A stretch of 64,000 nucleotides of DNA from Trueperella sp. (GCA_030532125.1 JAUNLU010000001.1:611960-675959), one strand, 5' to 3'. Shown: positions 36,401 through 44,718, numbered from the stretch's first letter. Notes: generated by a model from the letters alone, not told the origin. A program made the numbers and translations.

Positions 36401-37204
36401 CGTCAACTCATTGTTTCGCCCCCGCTTGATTAAGGTTTGATAGGCGGAGACAAACTCGGCGAAAGTCAAAGTTTCACTTGCTTTGATTGACGGCACCACC
36501 AAAGTGCGGCTGCCATCGCTTTTAGCGACGTCGATTGCTATCCCCAAGTTTACGTGAGCTGGTTGCACTAGCTGGGGCTTTCCGCCGTCTTCCTGGTAGA
36601 AGCAGTTCATCTGCGGCATCTCTGCCAGCGCCTCCACCATTGCGTAGGCGATCAGGTGGGTAAAGGAGATTTTCCCGCCGCGGGTAGAAGCCAGATAATT
36701 ATTTATCACTGCGCGGTTGTCAAACATGACGCGGGCCGGTACTGCACGCACGGTCGTGGCGGTGGGGAGCTGCAGGGAGGCGTCCATATTGCGCGCCAAT
36801 GCTCGCTCTGCTCCACGCAAGGGGACACTCTGGTTTTCCGCATTTTCCCAGTTAGCGGTGGGGCGGAGCTGATATTTTTTCGCATACGGAGTTATGGGAG
36901 CCACTGTGGCTGCGCGCGGTTGCGGTGGCAGATCAGAACGCGTGATATCTGCATCCGAGATGGCGGCGCGGTCTACGTTGTTGTAGACGGCGTGCTGCGC
37001 GGCCACCGTTTTTTCCGACGGTGCAGCAGTCTCCAGCTCCGGTTGCTCCGGATTGGGCAGAATTGGCACTCGCCCCTCTTTTTTCCAATTGCGGAACATG
37101 CTTTGCCACTGCGGGCCCACCTGGTCCGGATCTGCCAAAAAAACGGCGTAGAGATCCTCAATAAAGCCCTGGTTGGCGCCAAAATCATCGGGACTAGACG
37201 GCAT
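33479..37204 (-). CDS. kgd: Multifunctional 2-oxoglutarate metabolism enzyme (Kgd/OdhA)
   Basis: Actinobacterial fusion protein of the TCA cycle: a succinyltransferase (E2-like) catalytic domain joined to a thiamine-dependent 2-oxoglutarate dehydrogenase (E1). 1241 aa. The N-terminal 40 residues (FIEDLYAVFLADPDQVGPQW) are the E1-type segment, then a Pro/Ala linker, the E2 domain with the active-site STYDHRVIQGA near residue 336, and the E1 domain with GMAHRGRLNVL and, later, GDAAFAGQGVVAEVLN. Lipoyl domains are absent, as usual for this type; they come from the pyruvate dehydrogenase E2. ATG preceded by GAGGG. Confidence 0.96.
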   Translation of the reverse strand: MPSSPDDFGANQGFIEDLYAVFLADPDQVGPQWQSMFRNWKKEGRVPILPNPEQPELETAAPSEKTVAAQHAVYNNVDRAAISDADITRSDLPPQPRAATVAPITPYAKKYQLRPTANWENAENQSVPLRGAERALARNMDASLQLPTATTVRAVPARVMFDNRAVINNYLASTRGGKISFTHLIAYAMVEALAEMPQMNCFYQEDGGKPQLVQPAHVNLGIAIDVAKSDGSRTLVVPSIKASETLTFAEFVSAYQTLIKRGRNNELTVSDYQGTTASLTNPGGFGTTHSIPRLMSGQGVIVGVGTMDYPAQFKGTAEHTLAQLGVSKVVHLTSTYDHRVIQGATSGKFLALLEKKLLGLDGFYDRVYVALRVPYSPIVWEKDVVYDAERETGKPARIAQLIHAYRSRGHLIADTDPLSFHVRRHPDLELESYGLTLWDLDRSFPTGGFGYTDSLTLREILQQLRSTYCRTVGIEYMHIQDPVQRQWFQDRLEHPIEQLSEAEHLRILQKLSQAEAFETFLQTKYVGQKRFSLEGGEALIPALDQILESAAESGLSEATIGMAHRGRLNVLTNIAGKSYKQVFSEFDGVVNRRSAGSGDVKYHLGTDGTYTSPSGDEINVYLAANPSHLAAVAPVLAGVARAKQDALGIGNDSFAILPILVHGDAAFAGQGVVAEVLNMAQLPGYRTGGTIHIVVNNQIGFTTSPSYARSSRYATDITKGMQLPIFHVNGDDPEAVCRVAKLAFNYRTQFHKDVIIDITCYRRRGHNEGDDPSMTQPIMYSLIDGKPSPRQHYQDSLLGRGLLSAEQIDALEAEYHQTLSNAFHEVRAAEQAAEQSEAEAAQILGLPAAQQEDAGTMVGWESAIPLEVIARIGDAHQNVPEGFTLHRKVAKLFDARTNMAHLGNIDWSFAELLAFGSLLIDGVPVRLAGQDSRRGTFSQRHATAHCFRTGAEWTPLRALTADQAQIRIYDSPLSEFAALGFEYGYSVERPDALVLWEAQFGDFANGAQTIIDEFVTSAEQKWNQNSSLALLLPHGHEGQGPDHSSARIERYLQMCAENNLLVAQPSTPANYFHLLRQQAYLRPRRPLIVFTPKQLLRRPEVLSDLADFTAGQFQPVIGEDADLSQVRRVLLCSGRVYYDLVAKRTELAADDVAILRLEQLYPEPITQLQAELAKYPAAEVVWVQDEPQNQGAWPHLALNLFPQLEQPVRFVGRAAAASTATGLVPIYQKQEAELLSLAFAR

Positions 37205-37440
37205 TTTGCCCTCAATTCGTCGGCTGCGTGCTGTTACTCTCTAGCTTAGTTTCTGCCCGCTTGCCGTGGTGTTTGAGCCGGGAAAATCCCCGATTTTTTC
37301 GCTAAAAGATAGGGATACTGCGGTGATTCGTCAAGAAATCCTTACCCCTGTTTCAAGGGTGAGTTTATGGAGGGTAGCAAAATAGTTTTCTGTGCTGCAT
37401 GCAGTTTTTTGGCGCCGCGGCGGGGTTAGCCCTCTTCCGT

Positions 37441-37446
37441 TATTAT
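37441..37446 (+). promoter_or_regulatory. Candidate -10 box (TATTAT) for a leaderless transcript
   Basis: TATTAT is followed by six bases and the ATG at 37453 that opens a 14-codon frame just before the CBS protein gene. No clear -35 box upstream. Confidence 0.45.
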
Positions 37447-37452
37447 GGCTAC

Positions 37453-37497
37453 ATGACAGACGACGACGTTCCTGCGGCGGTGACCCCAGTTTGTTAA
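37453..37497 (+). CDS. Possible leaderless micro-ORF (14 codons) before the CNNM/CBS gene
   Basis: The frame reads MTDDDVPAAVTPVC and stop. Its ATG lies six bases after TATTAT and would be the first codon of the mRNA. Its TAA overlaps the TTG start of the CNNM/CBS gene by seven bases, so terminating ribosomes could restart there. It may be a regulatory leader peptide, or the true N-terminus displaced by a frame error; it may also be chance. Confidence 0.3.
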   Translation: MTDDDVPAAVTPVC

Positions 37498-38798
37498 CTG
37501 ATTTGCTGTTGCTTCTAGCTGGTGTCCTGCTGACGGCGGGTACTGCAGTTTTTGTGTCAGCCGAATTTTCCTTGGTGGCACTCGATCCGGCTACTGTCGA
37601 TGCCCGGGCTAATGAAGGCGACCCACAGGCCAAGAAAGTGGTTAAGGCGCTGCACTCACTTTCCCTGCAGCTCTCTTCTTGCCAAGTGGGCATCACTATC
37701 ACCACTATTGTGTTGGGGTATGTGGCTCAAGAACCGCTCTATCGCATATTTGCCAATTGGTTTACGAGCGGTATGACCAAAGCGGCAGCTACCACTTTGG
37801 CGGGGGCAATTGCTTTTATTGCCTTGAATCTATTCTCGATGTTATTCGGGGAACTGGTGCCGAAAAATATGGCATTAGCTAGTCCGCTGCGCACGGCCGC
37901 CCTGATTTCTGCTCCGCTGCGTGCTTTCACCAAGCTATTCAAATTGGTGATTGTGAGCCTGAATGAATCGGCTAACTGGATCCTGCGCCGCTTCGGTGTG
38001 GAGCCGGCACATGAACTCTCGGGGGCGCGTTCAGCTACTGAGCTAATCGCCTTGGTACACCGCTCTGCGCAAGAGGGCACCCTAGACGTCTCCACTGCCC
38101 GGTTACTCACCCGCTCTATTGACATGGGCGGACTGACCGCAGTGGAAATTATGACTGACCGGGGCCGCGTAAATGCGCTGCATGAAGATGATTCTGCCGC
38201 TGATGTGGTGGAGCTGGCGAAAAAGACTGGGCACTCGCGCTTTCCGGTGATCGGGGAAGATCTCGATGATATCCGCGGTTTTGTGCATGTGCGCCGGGCG
38301 GTGGCAATCCCATATGAAGCTCGTAGCGGAGTGAAGGTGACGTCGTCGTCATTGATGATTCCCCCTACTCGGGTACCAGAAACTATGGAGCTGGCCCCGC
38401 TCCTGGTGCAGCTGCGCCAGGAAGGAATGCAGATGGCGCTAGTGGTGGATGAATACGGGGGAACGGCCGGAGTAGTCACTTTGGAAGACGCCATCGAGGA
38501 AATTGTGGGCGAGGTTTCGGATGAGCACGATCCGCGGCGCTCACGCGCCCGCTCGGTGGGAGCAAGCGAGTGGATGGTTGCTGGCACGATGCGCCCTGAC
38601 GAGGTTTACCGCGAATGCGGGATTGACATTCCCAGTGCGGGACCGTGGGAAACTGTGGGCGGCTGGATCATGGCGCAGCTGGGCCGCATCCCGGCTGAAG
38701 GCGATGAAGTGCATGAAGCGGATGTTTGGGCCCGGGTGGAGCTGATGGATGGCCGCCGGGTACAGCTGGCGCGGGTTGGGAAAGTGAGCGAGCAATGA
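37491..38798 (+). CDS. CNNM/hemolysin-C-type membrane protein with CBS pair
   Basis: About 435 aa from the TTG at 37491; the start is uncertain because the frame is open further up and no ATG fits. N-terminal DUF21/CNNM domain with about four hydrophobic helices (LLLLLAGVLLTAGTAVFVSA, ITITTIVLGYVAQEPL, AFIALNLFSMLFGELVPKNM), then two CBS domains (VNALHEDDSAADVVELAKK; MQMALVVDEYGGTAGVVTLE) and a CorC/HlyC C-terminal domain. Such proteins are tied to Mg/Co efflux or membrane-stress resistance; true haemolysin activity is not implied. The stop overlaps a paralogue. Confidence 0.85.
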   Translation: MLTDLLLLLAGVLLTAGTAVFVSAEFSLVALDPATVDARANEGDPQAKKVVKALHSLSLQLSSCQVGITITTIVLGYVAQEPLYRIFANWFTSGMTKAAATTLAGAIAFIALNLFSMLFGELVPKNMALASPLRTAALISAPLRAFTKLFKLVIVSLNESANWILRRFGVEPAHELSGARSATELIALVHRSAQEGTLDVSTARLLTRSIDMGGLTAVEIMTDRGRVNALHEDDSAADVVELAKKTGHSRFPVIGEDLDDIRGFVHVRRAVAIPYEARSGVKVTSSSLMIPPTRVPETMELAPLLVQLRQEGMQMALVVDEYGGTAGVVTLEDAIEEIVGEVSDEHDPRRSRARSVGASEWMVAGTMRPDEVYRECGIDIPSAGPWETVGGWIMAQLGRIPAEGDEVHEADVWARVELMDGRRVQLARVGKVSEQ

Positions 38799-39823
38799 AT
38801 ATTTGGACTGCGCTCGCCATAACTGTCGGGCTGTTGTTGCTCAATGCGTATTTTGTGGGGGCAGAATTCGCCCTAATGGGAGCGCGGCGCTCGCGGATAG
38901 AGCCATTAGCTGATGCGGGTAAGCGTTCGGCAAAAATCGTACTTTACGCCTTGGAACACGTGACCTTGATGCTTGCCACTTGCCAGTTGGGGGTGACTGC
39001 GGCTTCGGTTGCGCTGGGGGCAGTGGCAGAACCGGCAATAGCTCAAGTTATTTCCCGCCCGATGCACGCGCTGGGGATGCCGGATTCCCTGGTGCAGGTG
39101 GTAGCAGTAGCGCTAGCCCTGGTGATTGTGGTCTATCTGCATGTAGTGCTCGGAGAAATGGTGCCAAAGAATTTGGCAGTCACTACCCCGGAAACTGCGG
39201 CGCTGATTTTCGGGCCACCGCTAGTGCTACTGTCCAAAATTTTCCTGCCCATTGTGGCCACCCTGAACTGGGTAGCTAATCACGCTATTCGCCTCTTTGG
39301 GTTTGAGCCAAAAAACGAGGTGGCATCGGCATTCACTGCTGACGAGGTGGCATCTATTGTGGCGGCGTCGAAAGCGGCAGGAGTGCTAGATGCCGACGTC
39401 GGTCTGATTTCTTCGGCCTTGGAATTTTCGGAGCACAATGCGCGGGAGCTTATGGTGCAGCTGGACGAGTTGGATACCGTATCGCCCAGTGCCACTCCAG
39501 CAGAAATTGAAAATGTAATTGCCCAGACTGGATATTCCCGGTTCCCCGTAGCCAATAGCGGGGTGCTATTGGGATATGTGCATCTGAAAGACATCATCTC
39601 CGTGCCGCCACAGCGGCGTAACGATCCGCTTCCACCTACACTTATCCGCACTTTGAATACCATCGACGGCGATCAAGAAGCGGAAACTGCCTTGCGGGAG
39701 ATGCAGCGGGCTGGTTCGCATATGGCCACAGTTACGGTGGGGGGAGAAGTGCAGGGCGTTATTTTCTTGGAAGATATTTTGGAGGAATTGGTTGGTGAAG
39801 TGCGCGATGCTATGCAGCGCTAG
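38795..39823 (+). CDS. CNNM/hemolysin-C-type membrane protein with CBS pair, shorter paralogue
   Basis: 342 aa from the ATG at 38795, which overlaps the previous stop as ATGA. Same plan as its neighbour: a CNNM domain (NAYFVGAEFALMGARRSRIE; VVLGEMVPKNLAVT), then two CBS domains (DELDTVSPSATPAEIENVIA; MATVTVGGEVQGVIFLEDIL). It stops after the CBS pair, so the CorC/HlyC C-terminal domain of the first protein is missing. The pair probably arose by old duplication and may form a heteromer (inference). Confidence 0.87.
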   Translation: MNIWTALAITVGLLLLNAYFVGAEFALMGARRSRIEPLADAGKRSAKIVLYALEHVTLMLATCQLGVTAASVALGAVAEPAIAQVISRPMHALGMPDSLVQVVAVALALVIVVYLHVVLGEMVPKNLAVTTPETAALIFGPPLVLLSKIFLPIVATLNWVANHAIRLFGFEPKNEVASAFTADEVASIVAASKAAGVLDADVGLISSALEFSEHNARELMVQLDELDTVSPSATPAEIENVIAQTGYSRFPVANSGVLLGYVHLKDIISVPPQRRNDPLPPTLIRTLNTIDGDQEAETALREMQRAGSHMATVTVGGEVQGVIFLEDILEELVGEVRDAMQR

Positions 39824-39909
39824 CAGTAACTAACCGAGTGAAACTGTTGATATTTAGCCGTTTTAGGCGGTGTTAGTGTTCACAGTATTAGTTTGTGGAA
39901 ATGTGTAGC

Positions 39910-39943
39910 GTTGTCGTTATCAAACCGTTATTATCGTGTTGTT
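39910..39943. promoter_or_regulatory. Phased GTTATC-type repeats upstream of the M23 peptidase gene (candidate MtrA sites)
   Basis: GTTATC (39916), GTTATT (39927) and GTTGTT (39938) recur at exactly 11 bp, with an extra GTTGTC at 39910. The last ends about 45 bp before the GTG. The pattern matches that before the NlpC/P60 gene. Confidence 0.5.
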
Positions 39944-39988
39944 GTCATTTTTGATGGCTTGATCCACTTGAGCGGAAAGGATGTGGGT

Positions 39989-40963
39989 GTGCCCAACTCA
40001 CCAGAATCGCGCCCCCTACCGTCTCGCCGTGAACTGCGGTTAGCGCGCCAACGCGCCGCCGCTCAGCAGACTGTAATGAGCGAAGAACCGCTGACTGAAA
40101 AGATCAGCTCTGCCCAGGTGCAGGCCGCCATCGCGTCCCCGGCACTACAGGTTGTGCCGCGCTCCCATCAGAAGCTCATGGCTAAGACTAGATCAGGTCT
40201 GGTGCGGGATCGGGTAGCTTCGCTGGTAGGTGCGGGGTTGCTCGCCGTCAGTGGGGGATTTTTGATCGGGGTAACCGGCAGTTCTAATTCAGCGCTGGCG
40301 CACGCCAATATCAATCAATCCAGCCCGCTGCTTACCGCCATTAAAGAAAACCGGGACACACCGGCGTCGTTGTTAGCAAACTCTGGAGCGGCAGATGCGG
40401 CTCGGTTCCAGGAGGTCCAGAATTCAGCGGCACAAGGCTCCTTGGCGTGTGAAGCCAAGAATGGCGCCAACTCAATCGTCACGGCATTTGTGCGCGCGGA
40501 GAATACTGTGGTGCAGCCGATGGCTGCCGGCACTTACAACTTGACCTCAGGTTTCGGTTTCCGCGCAGATCCGTTCAACGGCAGGGCAGAAATGCACACC
40601 GGGCAGGACTTCGCGGCGCCGAAGAGCACGCCAATTTATGCGATTGCTGATGGCACGGTGCTGTTCGTAGGGCGTAACTCAAAAACTGGCATTAATAACT
40701 CGGTAATAATCCAGCATGAGATTGACGGCAAAGTTTTCACCTCGTGGTATCTGCATATGTACGACAACGAGATACTGGTTTCCGAAGGCGACACGGTAAA
40801 AGCTGGTCAGCATATTGCTGGGGTGGGCTCGCAAGGGCGCTCTACCGGTTCGCACCTCCACTTTGAGATACGGCCGGGTGCGGGGATAGATACCACGGCA
40901 GTTGATCCGATGCCGTTCATGCGTAGTTTGGGCGCGATTGATCCCGCCCAACTCTGTAAGTAG
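39989..40963 (+). CDS. M23-family peptidoglycan endopeptidase, membrane-anchored or secreted
   Basis: LytM/M23 zinc metallopeptidase acting on peptidoglycan cross-bridges. 324 aa from the GTG at 39989, which has GGAAAGG eight bases before it; the open frame begins at 39893 but its first 30 residues look non-coding. A long basic cytoplasmic segment is followed by one membrane or signal helix (VASLVGAGLLAVSGGFLIGV), a linker, and the M23 domain with H-x3-D in EMHTGQDFAAP and the H-x-H in GSHLHFEIRPG. Comparable to corynebacterial MepA. All zinc ligands are present, so activity is likely. Confidence 0.9.
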   Translation: MPNSPESRPLPSRRELRLARQRAAAQQTVMSEEPLTEKISSAQVQAAIASPALQVVPRSHQKLMAKTRSGLVRDRVASLVGAGLLAVSGGFLIGVTGSSNSALAHANINQSSPLLTAIKENRDTPASLLANSGAADAARFQEVQNSAAQGSLACEAKNGANSIVTAFVRAENTVVQPMAAGTYNLTSGFGFRADPFNGRAEMHTGQDFAAPKSTPIYAIADGTVLFVGRNSKTGINNSVIIQHEIDGKVFTSWYLHMYDNEILVSEGDTVKAGQHIAGVGSQGRSTGSHLHFEIRPGAGIDTTAVDPMPFMRSLGAIDPAQLCK

Positions 40964-41065
40964 CGCGGAAAATAGCTGCGTAGCTTCCTGCTGCGCGGTG
41001 TGGGGGCAGCTGGGCTGCGGTATTGCTTGTGCACCCCGATATTAGCGTGGCTGTACCGGAAGCGG

Positions 41066-41071
41066 TAAGCT
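41066..41071 (+). promoter_or_regulatory. Candidate -10 box (TAAGCT) for a leaderless GDPD transcript
   Basis: TAAGCT, six bases, then the GTG at 41078. TTAGCG at 41042-41047 could be a -35 at 18 bp. The AAAAGG before the GTG is too close to act as Shine-Dalgarno. Confidence 0.4.
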
Positions 41072-41077
41072 CAAAAG

Positions 41078-41869
41078 GTGAGTAACAGACTTTGGCAAAT
41101 CGGGGAAAAACCGATAGTTATTGCCCACCGCGCTGGTGGTAATGAGGCCCCAGAAAATTCGATCGTAGCGGTGCGAAATATGCGCGATAAGGGCTTCAAA
41201 TATATTGAAACTGACCTCTACGCTACGAGTGACGGGGTGGTAGTACTGCATCACGATCCGCTGTTAGAGCGCACTACCGACGGCGCGGGCAAGATTCGTG
41301 ACTACACTTGGGCTGAGCTGAGCAAAGTAACTGATGAATCCGGTAATCCGCTAATGCGGCTCGATGAAGTTTTGGAAGAATTTCCGGAGCTGATCTTCAA
41401 TACCGATGCTAAAGAAAATTCCGTGCTGCGCCCGCTAATCGCCACAATTAGGCGCAGTCAGGCTAGTTCTCAAGTTTCGCTGTCGTCATTCTCTGAAGGG
41501 CGATTAAAACTGTTGCGCTCTCAGCTCCCCGGGGTGAAATCTTCGCTGGGGACCGCCGCAATTGGGCAGTTGGTATTGGCGGCGCATAGCCCGCGCCCGC
41601 TGCGCACCGTGTTGGCCACCGGAGTGCCGGGCCCCCGCAAGGGCGCTGAGGCAGTGCAAGTTCCACTGGAATCCAACAGTGTACGGGTAATTACCCCGGC
41701 ATTTATTGAGCTAGCGCACTCGCGTGGTTTGGCGGTGCATGTGTGGACCATAAACACAGTCGCGGAGATGAATGAAATCCTGGACTTGGGTGTGGACGGC
41801 ATCATCACAGATGAACCTAGCTTGGCGCAGCAAGTAATCGACCAACACTGGGAGCGGGCCCAGCATTAG
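41078..41869 (+). CDS. Glycerophosphodiester phosphodiesterase
   Basis: Hydrolyses glycerophosphodiesters to glycerol-3-phosphate and an alcohol, used in lipid turnover. 263 aa, TIM-barrel GDPD family: catalytic HRAGGNEAPEN near residue 18, YIETDLYATSDGVVVLHHDP with the metal-binding E, D and H residues, and VHVWTINTVAEMNEILDLGV near the end. No signal peptide, so it acts in the cytoplasm. GTG start. Confidence 0.93.
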   Translation: MSNRLWQIGEKPIVIAHRAGGNEAPENSIVAVRNMRDKGFKYIETDLYATSDGVVVLHHDPLLERTTDGAGKIRDYTWAELSKVTDESGNPLMRLDEVLEEFPELIFNTDAKENSVLRPLIATIRRSQASSQVSLSSFSEGRLKLLRSQLPGVKSSLGTAAIGQLVLAAHSPRPLRTVLATGVPGPRKGAEAVQVPLESNSVRVITPAFIELAHSRGLAVHVWTINTVAEMNEILDLGVDGIITDEPSLAQQVIDQHWERAQH

Positions 41870-41881
41870 CCCCCGGCTAAC

Positions 41882-42685
41882 TTAGAACCGGCAGTACAGC
41901 TGGTAAATGCAGTAGTTTACGAAGCGCGCCGGGGCAAACTTTACTAGGCCCAGCAGGGAACGGTAGCCAGCACCATAGCCGATAAGTGGTTTCGGGGTGC
42001 GTTTTGCTAGCGCCAGCTCCACTATTCTGCCGGCGAGTAGGCGCGGATCGGTGCCATTGCGTTCATCTGATTCCATTTTTGCCACTGATTTTTGCGGCAC
42101 CTCGCCGTATGGGGTATCGGTAGGGATCTCAGTTTCCCGGTTGTCCGGGAAGTCAGTGGCAATATCCCCGGGCATTACCGCGGTACAGGTGATATTAAAG
42201 GGTTTCAACTCGTTATTTAGTGCTAAAGCTATCTGGTTGACGGCGGCCTTTGAGGCACTGTAGAGCGCCTGGAATGGGATAGAAGTAATTGCGGCCATCG
42301 AGGAGGTCAAAATTATCCTGCCCCCACCACTGGCACGTAGTGCCGGCAGCGCGGCCTGAATGAGGTGCACAGTGCCGAATACATTTACCTCAAACTGGTT
42401 CCGCATGTCGGCCGGGCTGGTGTATTCCAGTGGCCCGGCTACCCCGTATCCAGCGTTGGTGACCAATACATTTAGCCGGCCTTCGGCAGCCATTACTTGA
42501 GCAACTGCAGCTCTCATCGACTCCGGATCGGTGACGTCGCCAGTAATGTGGGTGATACCAGCGGCGTCTTTCCCGCTGCGACTCACTTCGTAGACGACGC
42601 TACCTTTGGTGGCGAAAATTTCAGCGGCTGCTTTGCCAATTCCGCGGGAACCGCCACTGATTAGCACTACTGGTTGAGTCTGCAT
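41882..42685 (-). CDS. SDR-family oxidoreductase
   Basis: 267-aa classical short-chain dehydrogenase: cofactor loop SGGSRGIGKAAAE near the N-terminus, NAGYG, catalytic Ser in ILTSSMA and the Y-x3-K in LYSASKAAVNQ around residue 142-146. The basic residue next to the cofactor loop suggests NADP. The C-terminal 50 residues are more hydrophobic and may touch membranes. The substrate cannot be read from the sequence. ATG preceded by GAGGAGAC. Confidence 0.88.
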   Translation of the reverse strand: MQTQPVVLISGGSRGIGKAAAEIFATKGSVVYEVSRSGKDAAGITHITGDVTDPESMRAAVAQVMAAEGRLNVLVTNAGYGVAGPLEYTSPADMRNQFEVNVFGTVHLIQAALPALRASGGGRIILTSSMAAITSIPFQALYSASKAAVNQIALALNNELKPFNITCTAVMPGDIATDFPDNRETEIPTDTPYGEVPQKSVAKMESDERNGTDPRLLAGRIVELALAKRTPKPLIGYGAGYRSLLGLVKFAPARFVNYCIYQLYCRF

Positions 42686-42763
42686 TTGTCTCCTCGCTGT
42701 CCATATTGCGGTGCTACTTTTAAGGTTTAGCTTAGACCTCTCGGCTTAGGGTGGCGGGAAAAC

Positions 42764-42800
42764 AAAAAAATGCGCCAGGGCGAAGAATCGCGCTAGCGCA
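42764..42800 (-). terminator. Intrinsic terminator of tRNA-Arg
   Basis: On the minus strand, a 13-position stem with one wobble and one mismatch (42800-42788 with 42783-42771), loop TTCT, is followed by seven T residues (42770-42764). It starts about 20 bases after the tRNA 3' end. Confidence 0.8.
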
Positions 42801-42820
42801 AGAATATGAATAACAATCGG

Positions 42821-42893
42821 TACCCCGAACAGGATTCGAACCTGCGACCTTCTGCTCCGGAGGCAGACGCTCTATCCCCTGAGCTATCGGGGC
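42821..42893 (-). tRNA. tRNA-Arg (anticodon CCG)
   Basis: 73 bases folding into a cloverleaf: acceptor GCCCCGA with TCGGGGT (a G-U at the first pair), D-arm AGCTCAGGGGATAGAGC, anticodon arm with loop CTCCGGA (anticodon CCG, reading CGG), and T-arm with GGTTCGAATCC. The discriminator is A, and the gene is followed by CCG, so the terminal CCA is not encoded. It lies divergent from argS, whose enzyme charges it, an arrangement also found in mycobacteria. Confidence 0.96.
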
Positions 42894-42920
42894 GGGCACG
42901 AAAAGCAAGTCTAGCAGTAC

Positions 42921-42938
42921 TTGGGGATAGTTCCCCAA
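42921..42938. promoter_or_regulatory. Inverted repeat between tRNA-Arg and argS
   Basis: TTGGGGA (42921-42927) and TCCCCAA (42932-42938) form a 7-bp dyad with a four-base centre, near the -35 area expected for the minus-strand tRNA (a -10 TAGACT-like box lies at about 42911). It may be an operator or a hairpin. Confidence 0.35.
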
Positions 42939-43044
42939 ATTATCTTTGTTTATCCGCACACAGAGAAACCAGAATCCGCCCATATCGGCTCGGTGGCATG
43001 GTGGAGCTCACGAACACGAGCCACTCGCTTACCGCTGCGCTAGC

Positions 43045-43050
43045 TAGAAT
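43045..43050 (+). promoter_or_regulatory. -10 box (TAGAAT) for a leaderless argS transcript
   Basis: TAGAAT, then six bases, then the argS ATG (43057), with no Shine-Dalgarno. A GGCTCG/CGAGCC dyad (42987-43022) lies upstream. Transcription would begin at the A of ATG. Confidence 0.5.
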
Positions 43051-43056
43051 TACCCT

Positions 43057-44718
43057 ATGACTCCTGAAGAACTTGCTGCACTTTTTCGTACCTGTATTGC
43101 CGACGCCGTAGCTGATGAGCAGCTGACACTGGCGGAAATACCGGAGATCCGGGTGGAACGCCCGCGCTCGCGCGCCCACGGGGATTGGTCCTCAAATGTG
43201 GCGATGCAGCTAGCAAAGCCAGCGGGAAAAAATCCGCGTGAACTGGCGCAGATTATTGCCGATCGGTTGGTGGCAGATCCGGGAATCTCGCAGGTAGAAA
43301 TTGCTGGCCCGGGTTTTATTAACGTCACCCTGAACAAAGCTGCCGCGGGTGAATTGGCGCGCACAATTGTAACCGCAGGTGCAGAGTACGGCAGCAGCAC
43401 GCAGTTAGCGGGAAAAACTATCAACCTGGAATTTGTTTCCGCCAATCCGACCGGCCCGATCCATGTGGGCGGCGCGCGGTGGGCTGCAGTGGGAGACTCA
43501 CTGGCCCGAATTTTACAGGCGAGCGGTGCAGAGGTAATCCGGGAATATTATTTCAACGATCATGGCGCCCAGATTGACCGCTTTGCTGCCTCGCTTTTGG
43601 CGCGCGCTCGCGGAGAAAATGTGCCGGAAGACGGTTACGGGGGGCAGTACATTACCGATATTGCCGAGCAAGTAACTGCGGCGGCAACAACTAACCCAGC
43701 TGAGCTGCCGGATGAGCAAGCTGTGGAGTACTTCCGGGAGCACGGCGTCGCCCTGATGTTTGATGAAATCAAGCAGGAGTTGGCAAATTTCCGGGTGGAA
43801 TTTGACGTCTATTTCCACGAGGATTCGCTGCACGAATCTGGGGCAGTGGATCAGGCAGTGGAGCAGCTACGGGAAAAGAAGGTAATTTTCGAGTCCGAGG
43901 GTGCGGTGTGGCTGCGCTCCACTGACTTCGGGGATGATAAAGACCGGGTCATCTACAAATCGGACGGCAACGCAGCTTATTTTGCTGGCGATATCGCCTA
44001 CTACTTGGATAAGCGCAACCGCGGGGCGGATCAAGTAATCATCATGTTGGGTGCCGATCACCACGGATATATCGGGCGGATGTACGCCATGGCCCGCGCT
44101 TTTGGCGATACTGCCGGCACAGGTGGAAATCTGGAATTGCTGATTGGCCAGCTAGTCAATTTAGTGCGGGATGGGAAACCGGTGCGGATGTCGAAGCGGG
44201 CTGGCACCATTGTGGTACTGGAGGACTTAGTGGAAGCCGCCGGAGTCGATGCCGCCCGCTATTCACTGGTGCGCGCTGCGATGGACACCCAGTTGGAAAT
44301 TGATCTGGGATTGATCTCTTCTCGGACCAACGAAAATCCGGTCTACTACGTGCAATACGCGCATGCCCGCACCTGCGCAGTGGATCGCAATGCTAGCGAA
44401 CACGGAGTGGACCGTTCCGCATTTGATCCGGCACTGCTAGACGGCGCTGCCGACGGCGATTTGCTTGCTGCCCTGGCACAATATCCGGAAGTGGTATCCC
44501 AAGCGGCACAACTGCGCGAACCGCATCGAGTGGCGCGCTACCTGGAAGAACTCGCTGGTAAATACCACACCTGGTATGGGCAATCCCGCGTTACTCCGCG
44601 GGCAGATGATCCGGTTACTGACCAACATCGCAGCCGGCTGTGGCTCAATGACGCCACTGGTCAAGTGCTAGCTAATGGATTGCGCCTGCTGGGAGTAAGT
44701 GCGCCGGAACGTATGTGA
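43057..44718 (+). CDS. argS: Arginyl-tRNA synthetase
   Basis: Charges tRNA-Arg in the cytoplasm. 553 aa, class I: HIGH-like motif in [17 protein letters not shown]-like loop in [11 protein letters not shown], an N-terminal Add-1 domain and a C-terminal DALR helical domain ending [10 protein letters not shown]. The gene begins the operon argS-lysA-hom-thrC-thrB and has no ribosome-binding site, consistent with leaderless translation from the TAGAAT promoter. Confidence 0.97.
   Translation: MTPEELAALFRTCIADAVADEQLTLAEIPEIRVERPRSRAHGDWSSNVAMQLAKPAGKNPRELAQIIADRLVADPGISQVEIAGPGFINVTLNKAAAGELARTIVTAGAEYGSSTQLAGKTINLEFVSANPTGPIHVGGARWAAVGDSLARILQASGAEVIREYYFNDHGAQIDRFAASLLARARGENVPEDGYGGQYITDIAEQVTAAATTNPAELPDEQAVEYFREHGVALMFDEIKQELANFRVEFDVYFHEDSLHESGAVDQAVEQLREKKVIFESEGAVWLRSTDFGDDKDRVIYKSDGNAAYFAGDIAYYLDKRNRGADQVIIMLGADHHGYIGRMYAMARAFGDTAGTGGNLELLIGQLVNLVRDGKPVRMSKRAGTIVVLEDLVEAAGVDAARYSLVRAAMDTQLEIDLGLISSRTNENPVYYVQYAHARTCAVDRNASEHGVDRSAFDPALLDGAADGDLLAALAQYPEVVSQAAQLREPHRVARYLEELAGKYHTWYGQSRVTPRADDPVTDQHRSRLWLNDATGQVLANGLRLLGVSAPERM

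Noticed and set aside
37739..38587. Minus-strand open frame of 282 codons opposite the first CNNM/CBS gene
   Set aside because: Low-complexity Ser/Thr/Arg composition and no motif; the plus-strand CBS domains are certain.
42821..42893. tRNA-Arg as an integration site
   Set aside because: Both sides hold ordinary conserved genes, and I see no duplicated tRNA end or integrase.
42939..43056. T-box riboswitch in front of argS
   Set aside because: No T-box core sequence or specifier stem is visible, and argS appears to start without a leader.
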